DNA from: Desulfobacteraceae bacterium
GTDB lineage: Bacteria > Desulfobacterota > Desulfobacteria > Desulfobacterales > JAABRJ01
DNA: 6,111 nucleotides
Assembly (NCBI GenBank): GCA_011390985.1
Contig: JAABRJ010000102.1
Coordinates: forward strand, 1-6,111
Direction of reading: 5' to 3'
The position numbers were made by a program, and so were the translations under genes. Every line of letters starts with the position of its first letter. Position 1 is the first letter of the stretch. The notes under the pieces were generated by a model. That model saw only the letters and a program-made list of their open reading frames with translations, was not told where the DNA came from and made no database searches. Below, in pieces: positions 1-4,915 of the stretch.

Positions 1-78
1 CGAAAACATCAGGAACGCATGAAACGGAGTCTTATTAAACGGGCAAAATCATTCGGCTTGCAGGTCGTTCCTGCTTGA
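1..78 (+). CDS. C-terminal fragment of an unidentified protein, possibly a transposase
   Basis: An open frame enters from the left edge and ends at TGA 76-78, leaving 25 visible residues. They are basic, with many Lys, Arg and Gln, and finish in AKSFGLQVVPA. A short basic helix followed by a 'lG..lvP'-like ending resembles the tails of several transposase families, but that is only an impression from a short fragment. The surrounding DNA is much poorer in G+C (about 43% over bases 1-120, counted by hand) than the following gene (about 63% over its first 60 bases), which fits a transferred or mobile segment. No terminal inverted repeat can be identified. The reading frame could also be chance, since only 78 bases are seen. 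Confidence 0.35.
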   Translation, partial: RKHQERMKRSLIKRAKSFGLQVVPA

Positions 79-126
79 TACTCATTTTAGTTACTTAGAA
101 GAACTCAAAGGAACCGACAGATTGCC

Positions 127-1380
127 ATGACGACATCATCCGCTTCCCCGCACCCTGTCCCCGAGAAGGCCCGTGTCCTGGACACCCTGAAACGGGGCGG
201 GTTCAACGTGCCCGACTTCATTTACGTCCCGGCCGCTGACCTGCGCGCTGAAAATTTCGATGCGCTCCAAGAATTCCTGGCGACCCACCGCGGCAGCTTC
301 AAGATCATCGCCCGCAGCGCCCATCCCCAGGAGGAATTTTACAAGGGCGGCACCTTTGACTCCCTGGAAACCTATGCCGACGTGGGCGGGGTGGTCTACG
401 CCTGGAAACGCATGATCAAATTCGCCGGCACGGCCAAACGGCTTTCCATCCAGCGGCAGCAGAAGTTCAACCGCGCACCCCAGATCGACCCCGATGAGAT
501 GGGGGTCATCGTAATGCCGTTTATCAACGGCTCCAACGTCATGGCCAAGATCATCGGCGGAACCTGGGAATACGGCTATTGCCGCGACCGGGTCCACAAG
601 ATCAAGAGCGACCCCTTCATCACCCAGACACCCCACGACCGCAGGCTGCATGACCTCTCCCGGGAGATCCAGGAGCATCTCGGGTTTCGCTGTGAGATCG
701 AGTACATCATTTCCGAGGACTCCGAGATATACGTGGTGCAGGCCAAGGACATTTCGCGGGTCGAGGTCCTCGAACAGAAGGAAAGCGAGCGCAGCATCCG
801 GCTGGACGGCATCCGCCGCATCCGCATGCGCCGCAACTACCGCGAACGCCCCATCTACGTGATGGACAATGCGGCGTTTTACCTCACTATCGTCGGTCTG
901 TGCGAGGATATCGTCAACGCCTGCCAGCCCTTGGAAACGGGTCTGGAAGAGATCCGAAATCTCATTCGAGACTACGAAGCCAAACTGGAGGCCTTTGCCC
1001 TGCGCCATGAGCGCTTCGCGGTATTGGGGCTTTTCATCGAGGTGCCCGAAGACCTCTACCAGGTGGCCAACCACTACCTGGAAGACAGTCCTGTCTACCA
1101 GAAAGAGCTCTCCCGCCTGCTGCTCAACAACCGCCGCCAGATCGACTTTTTTCTCTCCGAGGCCGACACCCTGATCGCCAAGGACAAGATCCGCATCAAC
1201 CTCTGCGGCCATGACGCCTACGGCATCGACAGCGTGCGCAACCCGCTGTGGTCGGTGTACTGGGAAATCGAACGCCACGACCGCATCGTCCAGGAATTTA
1301 AACGCATCGGCTTTAAAACCGGTGATTTCGTCTGCATCGACATCGACGCCAACGACAAACCCACGGTCTGCCGTCATTAA
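127..1380 (+). CDS. Stand-alone PPDK/PEP-synthase-type ATP-binding domain protein
   Basis: This 417-residue soluble protein has an N-terminal half that matches the nucleotide-binding (ATP-grasp) domain of pyruvate phosphate dikinase and PEP synthase. Visible landmarks are the opening helix and 'GFNVPDFIYVPA' (25-36), corresponding to 'G.pVPpGF.v' in the family; 'IIARSAHPQEE' (60-70), corresponding to the 'vRSSa..ED' loop; 'GGTFDSLETY' (74-83); 'GVIVMPFI' (126-133); and 'EIEYII...IYVVQAK' (190-207), corresponding to 'diEwa....iyilQaR'. The usual final Arg is Lys207. The phosphohistidine swivel domain and the PEP/pyruvate barrel are both absent, so it cannot carry out the full PEP synthase reaction alone. 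Residues from about 220 to 417 are charged and mostly helical, and I do not recognise them. A likely role is ATP-dependent phosphoryl or ligase chemistry on an unknown partner; this is inference. ATG 127 is preceded by AAAGGAA (107-113), a rather long 13-base spacing. The cytochrome gene follows 68 bases downstream. Confidence 0.75.
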   Translation: MTTSSASPHPVPEKARVLDTLKRGGFNVPDFIYVPAADLRAENFDALQEFLATHRGSFKIIARSAHPQEEFYKGGTFDSLETYADVGGVVYAWKRMIKFAGTAKRLSIQRQQKFNRAPQIDPDEMGVIVMPFINGSNVMAKIIGGTWEYGYCRDRVHKIKSDPFITQTPHDRRLHDLSREIQEHLGFRCEIEYIISEDSEIYVVQAKDISRVEVLEQKESERSIRLDGIRRIRMRRNYRERPIYVMDNAAFYLTIVGLCEDIVNACQPLETGLEEIRNLIRDYEAKLEAFALRHERFAVLGLFIEVPEDLYQVANHYLEDSPVYQKELSRLLLNNRRQIDFFLSEADTLIAKDKIRINLCGHDAYGIDSVRNPLWSVYWEIERHDRIVQEFKRIGFKTGDFVCIDIDANDKPTVCRH

Positions 1381-1433
1381 ACCACGGCCGATGGTCCCGG
1401 TGCAGGGCCGGGTGCGTTTCAAGCGGGACCCCC

Positions 1434-1438
1434 GGGAG
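1434..1438 (+). promoter_or_regulatory. Shine-Dalgarno site of the cytochrome b561 gene
   Basis: GGGAG lies 10 bases before ATG 1449. It supports that start over later in-frame Met codons. No separate promoter is evident in the 68-base gap after the upstream gene, so the two genes may share a transcript. Confidence 0.5.
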
Positions 1439-1448
1439 AACACCGAAC

Positions 1449-2141
1449 ATGCAAGACCCCGTCCGAAATCTAAAAAAGGCAGGTGGCCCCACACAACCGG
1501 TAAGCGTCTGGGATCTTCCCACGCGCCTGGTGCACTGGCTGCTGGCGGCCCTGGTGGCGGTTTCGTTTGTGACCGGCAAGATCGGTGGCAACGCCATGGC
1601 TTACCACGAGCGCAGCGGCCTGGCGATTTTAGCGCTGCTGCTCTTCCGGGTGGCCTGGGGATTCGTCGGCAGCCGTTCGTCGCGTTTTGCCGACTTCCTC
1701 AAGGGGCCGCGGACGGTCCTGCGCTATACCAAAGGGCTTCTGCGCCCCGATGCGCCCCGCCACCTGGGGCACAACCCCCTCGGCGGCTGGTCGGTCGTCG
1801 CCATGCTGGCGGCCCTCTTTATCCAGGCGGGAACCGGGCTTTTTGCCAACGACGACATCCTGACCGAAGGCCCGCTCTTTTCATGGGTCAGCAAAGCCAC
1901 CAGCGACGCCCTCACCCGGGTTCATCTCTTCAACCGCCAGGTGATCGTCCTGCTGGTCGCCCTGCACCTCGGGGCTATTCTTTTCCACTGGGTCGTCAAG
2001 GGCGAAAATCTCGTGAAACCGATGATCACCGGCGTTAAAAACTGGGAGGGGGGCGCCGCAGCGCCTGCGGACGGCCGCACCTGGGCGGCCGCGCTGATTG
2101 CGGGACTGGCGGCGGGAGCCGTTTACCTGCTGGTGCGCTGA
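1449..2141 (+). CDS. Cytochrome b561-family (cytochrome b/b6 domain) membrane protein
   Basis: This is a 230-residue integral membrane b-type cytochrome of the bacterial b561/Ni-hydrogenase b-subunit family, which passes electrons between a membrane quinone and a partner protein. The family opening 'VWDLPTRLVHW' (20-30) is clear. Hydrophobic segments lie at about 28-45, 54-74, 113-132, 164-182 and 211-229; the first four form the usual haem bundle and the fifth is a C-terminal anchor. Candidate haem-ligand histidines are His29, His53, His159 and His173, with His180 nearby in 'LHLGAILFHWVVKGENLVKPM' (positions 172-192), which is a typical end of the domain. The length is normal for the family. 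No hydrogenase, c-type cytochrome or other redox partner gene is visible in the window, so the electron donor or acceptor is unknown. The neighbour upstream is the ATP-binding domain protein. The assignment to family is firm and the specific role is not. Confidence 0.9.
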   Translation: MQDPVRNLKKAGGPTQPVSVWDLPTRLVHWLLAALVAVSFVTGKIGGNAMAYHERSGLAILALLLFRVAWGFVGSRSSRFADFLKGPRTVLRYTKGLLRPDAPRHLGHNPLGGWSVVAMLAALFIQAGTGLFANDDILTEGPLFSWVSKATSDALTRVHLFNRQVIVLLVALHLGAILFHWVVKGENLVKPMITGVKNWEGGAAAPADGRTWAAALIAGLAAGAVYLLVR

Positions 2142-2168
2142 GGCCTCGGGAGTGCGCAGGGGCGGAGC

Positions 2169-2185
2169 CGGCCGGCATCCGGCCG
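2169..2185. terminator. GC-rich hairpin in the convergent gap, possible bidirectional terminator
   Basis: CGGCCGG (2169-2175) and CCGGCCG (2179-2185) form a perfect 7-bp stem around a 3-base CAT loop. It lies between the stop codons of the cytochrome gene (2141) and the converging phosphodiesterase gene (2242). On the plus strand it is followed by GCTGCCTTTC, so there is no strong U-run. The position suits a terminator for both genes, but the evidence is a hairpin only. Confidence 0.35.
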
Positions 2186-2241
2186 CTGCCTTTCAGCCAT
2201 GGCAAACCGAACGAAGACCGGCCGGATGGGCGGCGATCGCC

Positions 2242-3072
2242 CTATCGGCCCCGATCCGGGGGACATCCACTGCCGGCCATAAGCGCGTTTCGCAGCGTCT
2301 GAAGACCGGCGGCGTGGTTGGAAAATATCCAGTCCACCCCCCGGTTCAGTTCACGGAAAAGGCAGTTGCGGGATGCCACAAAGCCGGTGCCGGTCTGCTG
2401 GTCCGCCTGCCGGTGGCGCGCGATCAGCCGATCGCCGAGCAGCAGGTAGTGACCGGTAATGCCGCCGTAACGACGCCGCAGGGCGAGTTGGCTCAAGCGC
2501 CCCAACGGCCCCTGCCCCACGGGCAGAAAGGTTTGCGGCGGGGCGACGTTGAAGGTATCGAAAACCGCGGGCTCTGTCGCCAGAAAATGATAGTCCCGTC
2601 CGGGGGTCAGGCCGGCCAGCTCATCGGCCAGGCGTTGGCGCTGGCGCGGCGGGTCCGGGAACACCTCCGGCTTCAAATCGACCATCAGGTGCTGGCGCCG
2701 GCCGCAGGCGGCCACGACCTCCGCCAGCGACGGCAGCAGCGGGGCCCGCGCGCGCAGCTGGGCAAAGTTCAGCGCCGCCACCCGCAGCGGCAGCTGCAAC
2801 ACCCGGCGCAGGTCCGGGTCATGGGTCACCACCGGCACCAGGTCGCGGGTCCAGCGGATGTCCAGCTCGATCCCCCACACCCCGCACGACCGTGCGATTT
2901 CAAAGGCCGCCAGCGTGTTTTCCCGGACCCCGGGGGTGTCGTGCTGGCCGCGGTGTGAAACGATTTTGCACCGCCGCAGGCGCTCAAACCCTGGAAACGG
3001 CTGGGGCAGATAGTGATAGAAGAAGTCCACCACGCGATGAAACGCGGGTTCCAGACGGGTCGATAAATTCAT
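2242..3072 (-). CDS. Glycerophosphodiester phosphodiesterase (GDPD family)
   Basis: Read from ATG 3072, the product has 276 residues. It hydrolyses glycerophosphodiesters to glycerol 3-phosphate and an alcohol, with a TIM-barrel fold and a metal ion. The family core is complete: 'SHRG' with His40-Arg41, 'RENTLAAF' with Glu51-Asn52, 'ELDIRWT' with Glu69 and Asp71, 'VVTHD' with catalytic His84, 'LPSLAEVV' (113-120) and 'VDLKPE' with Lys134. The C-terminal 'GVDWIFSN' (245-252) matches the usual 'GvDgiiTd' strand. No signal peptide or membrane segment is seen, so it is probably cytoplasmic like UgpQ rather than periplasmic like GlpQ. The start is uncertain: the frame stays open upstream to TTG 3123 and includes GTG codons, and no Shine-Dalgarno sequence is visible before any candidate. 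ATG 3072 gives the usual family N-terminus. The gene converges on the cytochrome gene and is separated from the signalling operon upstream by 302 bases. The substrate is not predictable. Confidence 0.9.
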   Translation of the reverse strand: MNLSTRLEPAFHRVVDFFYHYLPQPFPGFERLRRCKIVSHRGQHDTPGVRENTLAAFEIARSCGVWGIELDIRWTRDLVPVVTHDPDLRRVLQLPLRVAALNFAQLRARAPLLPSLAEVVAACGRRQHLMVDLKPEVFPDPPRQRQRLADELAGLTPGRDYHFLATEPAVFDTFNVAPPQTFLPVGQGPLGRLSQLALRRRYGGITGHYLLLGDRLIARHRQADQQTGTGFVASRNCLFRELNRGVDWIFSNHAAGLQTLRNALMAGSGCPPDRGR

Positions 3073-3374
3073 CGGTTGCACGGGTTTGGGGGTTTGAAAG
3101 CGGCGGCACTGCACCGCCTGCAAAGCGGCTGCGGCTTTCAGGTCGAGGTAAAAACGAAATCGGTTTGGCGCCGATCGGCACTGAAAACGACAGCCATGCG
3201 TGTTGCCGGCCGCATCGCGGCGGCTAACGGCATGTGACGGTCGGAAAAGCCGCCCGGATTTTTGAGGCCCCCCAAAACACCCGAAAGCTGCACGTCACCC
3301 TCTGGGATCTGGTAGGCCCCCTGGCCAGGAACTTCGACCTGATGAGCGCGGCCCCGCCGGCGCAGCGGAAATGG
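3073..3374. other. 302-base intergenic region with no convincing gene
   Basis: This gap separates the end of the signalling operon from the phosphodiesterase start. Short open frames exist on both strands, but none has a ribosome-binding site or a recognisable product. Bases 3234-3377 read on the plus strand have strongly GC-biased third positions (about 38 of 48 codons by hand count). A 6-base inverted repeat, GTGACG (3234-3239) and CGTCAC (3293-3298), brackets about 65 bases. Nothing resembling a good sigma-70 or sigma-54 promoter for the phosphodiesterase gene was found by eye. The segment could be a gene remnant or a dispersed repeat. Confidence 0.4.
3150..3175 (-). terminator. Weak intrinsic terminator candidate downstream of the signalling operon
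   Basis: Read on the minus strand, ATCGG (3175-3171) pairs with CCGAT (3163-3159) across a 7-base loop. TTCG and a run of five T (3154-3150) follow. It lies about 200 bases after the last receiver gene and about 78 bases before the phosphodiesterase ATG, so it could end the operon transcript. The stem is only 5 bp and the U-run is offset by four bases, so the call is tentative. Confidence 0.25.
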
Positions 3375-3803
3375 CTACCAGGCTTTGGTGGTGAGGATTT
3401 TCTTGATCTTCTCTTCGCTCTGTTTTTCAACCAGCAGCATCCGACGGGAGCTGGCAGCCTTGATTTTGGCGGTCAGGTCGGACAGATCGGCCGGTTTTTC
3501 CAGCAGGTCCATGGCCCCCAGCTTCATGGCCTCGACCCCCTTCTGAACAGTGGCATGCCCGGTCAGCAGGATGATCTGGAGCTCGGGTTTTTTGGCTTTG
3601 ATTTTTTCCAGGGCTTCCAGCCCGTCCATCTCCGGCATCTGCAAGTCCAAAATGATGGCGTCGAAAGACTCCTTGGCTACCATCTCGAGGGCCTCCAACG
3701 GCGAGCTGGCGGTTTTGACCTCCATACCGCGGGCGCGCATCCGTTCGGCCATGACATCCAGAAAATCCTTTTCATCGTCGACGAGTAACACTTTTTCAGC
3801 CAT
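3375..3803 (-). CDS. Single-domain response regulator (receiver), second of the operon
   Basis: This 142-residue protein is one CheY-like receiver domain. The acidic pair Asp9-Asp10 binds Mg2+, Asp53 in 'ILDLQMP' is the phosphorylation site, Thr81 in 'LLTGHAT' and Lys103 in 'EKP' complete the active site. The receiver ends near residue 118, and the remaining 25 residues form a charged tail rich in Lys and Glu (about 119-142). No DNA-binding, enzymatic or other output domain is present. A good Shine-Dalgarno site supports ATG 3803. It is the last gene of the four-gene operon, 42 bases after the kinase-like protein. A plausible role is the terminal phospho-acceptor of the relay, acting by protein-protein contact or as a phosphate sink; this is inference. 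It is a paralogue-like match to the other receiver in motif layout, though clearly divergent in sequence. Confidence 0.93.
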   Translation of the reverse strand: MAEKVLLVDDEKDFLDVMAERMRARGMEVKTASSPLEALEMVAKESFDAIILDLQMPEMDGLEALEKIKAKKPELQIILLTGHATVQKGVEAMKLGAMDLLEKPADLSDLTAKIKAASSRRMLLVEKQSEEKIKKILTTKAW

Positions 3804-3809
3804 TTTGTT

Positions 3810-3815
3810 CTCCTT
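3810..3815 (-). promoter_or_regulatory. Shine-Dalgarno site of the second receiver gene
   Basis: On the minus strand AAGGAG sits six bases before ATG 3803. This is the strongest ribosome-binding site in the operon and it fixes the start. It implies that this last gene is translated independently and not by coupling. Confidence 0.7.
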
Positions 3816-3845
3816 GGAATGAGGCGGTTGATTTTTGAACGGTTA

Positions 3846-4550
3846 TCAGGTTTCGGCTTTGCCACCAGTACCGCCGGCAATTTTCGCCGGCAGCCGCAAG
3901 TCCAGCTCCCCGCTTTCGGTCCGGATGGAGACCACCGCCTGGGTCGCCCCCAAAAGGGCCTGCGCCACCTCGCCGGCCAGCGGCTTTTCGGTCAGGGCCG
4001 AAACCGGAAGGCCCGCGAACCGGATGTCGGCGCCGCCTTCGGGCAGCGGCGCAATCGACAGCTTCACGGTTCCGCCCGCACCTGCGCTTTGCATGGCATA
4101 ATCCAGGCACAAGCCGATCAGGTTCTGGAGCTGAAAGGGCCGCGTGGCGACCGACACCGAGGTCAGCGGACTTTCGGGCGCAAGCCCGACCTGCCGCACG
4201 GCGGCAAACCGGGCGAAAAGGCGGACGATCAACTCCACGGTATCCGCGAGATCGACGCGCTTGAGCGGTTCGTCGACACTGTGAGCGAAGCGGTTCATGG
4301 TTTTGACGATCCCGTCGACGCGCTGAACCTGCTTAAGCACCGCACCGGCGGTGCGCTTCAGGCGCCCGGGATCGAGGGGAGTCCCTTTTTCGGCCATCAG
4401 GGTCATGTCTTCCAGCAAGCCGGCGTGTTCGTTGATGACCGCCAGCGCATTGCGAATCTCGTGGGAAATCGAAGCGGATATGCGCCCGAAGAACTCGAGA
4501 CCCGCGGTGCCAACGATTTCGGCGGGAAGCGTCATGGCATTTGTCTCCAT
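3846..4550 (-). CDS. Soluble histidine-kinase-like protein with degenerate ATP-binding domain; putative histidine phosphotransferase
   Basis: This 234-residue protein has no membrane segment or sensor domain. Residues 18-92 are a clear HisKA dimerisation domain with 'SISHEIRNALAVINEHAGLL' (27-46); His30 is the expected phospho-site and Glu31/Asn34 keep the ExxN phosphatase-type motif. Residues from about 98 to 221 follow the length and strand pattern of a HATPase_c domain and end in 'ESGELDLRLP', but the ATP-binding boxes are lost. The N box 'NLxxNA' reads 'LCLDYA' (147-152), the DxGxG box reads 'FAGLP' (178-182), and the GTGLGL box is absent in 'LAGEVAQALLGAT' (191-203). Other minus-strand frames do not restore them, so a frameshift is not the cause. 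It probably cannot phosphorylate itself, and may act as a ChpT- or Spo0B-like phosphotransferase or as a phosphatase. ATG 4550 overlaps the preceding stop (TGATG). ATG 4535 (residue 6) has GGAG nine bases upstream and is an equally good start. Confidence 0.85.
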   Translation of the reverse strand: METNAMTLPAEIVGTAGLEFFGRISASISHEIRNALAVINEHAGLLEDMTLMAEKGTPLDPGRLKRTAGAVLKQVQRVDGIVKTMNRFAHSVDEPLKRVDLADTVELIVRLFARFAAVRQVGLAPESPLTSVSVATRPFQLQNLIGLCLDYAMQSAGAGGTVKLSIAPLPEGGADIRFAGLPVSALTEKPLAGEVAQALLGATQAVVSIRTESGELDLRLPAKIAGGTGGKAET

Positions 4551-4915
4551 CAGGATTTCAGTATCGCCTGCATCTTGGCGATCAACGCCTCGATGTTGAC
4601 GGGCTTCACCAGGTAGTCGATCACCCGGTCCTCGGCAATGCCGGAATGGTAATCGCTGACCGAGCCATGACCCGTGAGGAAGATAAACTTCATCCGGGGA
4701 TGTTGTTGGGCCATGAGTTTCTCCAGTTTCAGCCCGCTGATGCCGGGCATCTTGACATCCAGGATGGCCAGGTCATAGTCGCTTTCGGCCGCCTTGGCCA
4801 GGGCGGCCTCGCCGGTGGTGGCCCAATCGGCCGTAATGCCCCGCAGCCCGAGGCGTTCAGCGAGCGTGGCAACAAATTCCTTTTCATCATCTACCAGCAG
4901 GATTCGCACTGGCAT
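4550..4915 (-). CDS. Single-domain response regulator (receiver), first of the operon
   Basis: This is a 121-residue CheY-like receiver with no output domain. The acidic pair is Asp9-Asp10, the phosphorylation site is Asp53 in 'ILDVKMP', and Thr81 in 'FLTGHGS' and Lys104 in 'VKP' complete the active site. It begins inside the sensor kinase gene, overlapping its last 29 bases in another frame, and its stop shares one base with the next start (TGATG, 4552-4548). Overlaps on both sides imply tight translational coupling with the kinase and the kinase-like protein. The most likely phosphate donor is therefore the adjacent sensor kinase. The annotated ATG 4915 directly abuts an AGGAG sequence, which is too close; GTG 4909 (residue 3) has the normal six-base spacing and may be the true start, giving 119 residues. 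By position it resembles Spo0F, an intermediate receiver in a relay; this role is inference. Confidence 0.93.
   Translation of the reverse strand: MPVRILLVDDEKEFVATLAERLGLRGITADWATTGEAALAKAAESDYDLAILDVKMPGISGLKLEKLMAQQHPRMKFIFLTGHGSVSDYHSGIAEDRVIDYLVKPVNIEALIAKMQAILKS

Noticed and set aside
60..74. GCAGG-TCGTT-CCTGC hairpin overlapping the end of the first partial frame
   Set aside because: The stem is only 5 bp and no U-run follows directly, so it was not called a terminator.
75..103. TTGATA as a -35 element for the gene at 127
   Set aside because: No acceptable -10 element is found at 16-18 bases; the AT-rich stretch alone is not enough to call a promoter.
136..1494. A 452-codon open frame on the minus strand
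   Set aside because: It lies antisense to the ATP-binding domain gene. Long stop-free antisense frames are expected opposite GC-rich genes, and its translation has no recognisable motif.
2232..2241. GGCGATCGCC perfect palindrome, containing the HIP1-like octamer GCGATCGC
   Set aside because: A single copy in GC-rich DNA is expected by chance and nothing else suggests a cyanobacterium.
2098..2958. A 286-codon open frame on the plus strand
   Set aside because: It is antisense to the phosphodiesterase gene, whose catalytic motifs are all on the minus strand. The plus product is low-complexity in Gln, Arg and Pro.
3846..4110. A frameshift as the cause of the missing ATP-binding boxes in the kinase-like protein
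   Set aside because: The overlapping minus-strand frame (3796-4110) has no DxGxG or GTGLGL motif, and the main frame continues with typical final HATPase strands to a stop.
3819..4616. A 265-codon plus-strand frame opposite the kinase-like gene, and similar frames at 3234-3788 and 5026-5631
   Set aside because: Their translations match the pattern of antisense to HisKA/receiver genes, rich in His, Gly or Ser with no domain. Only the 5' intergenic part of 3234-3788 is kept as a finding.
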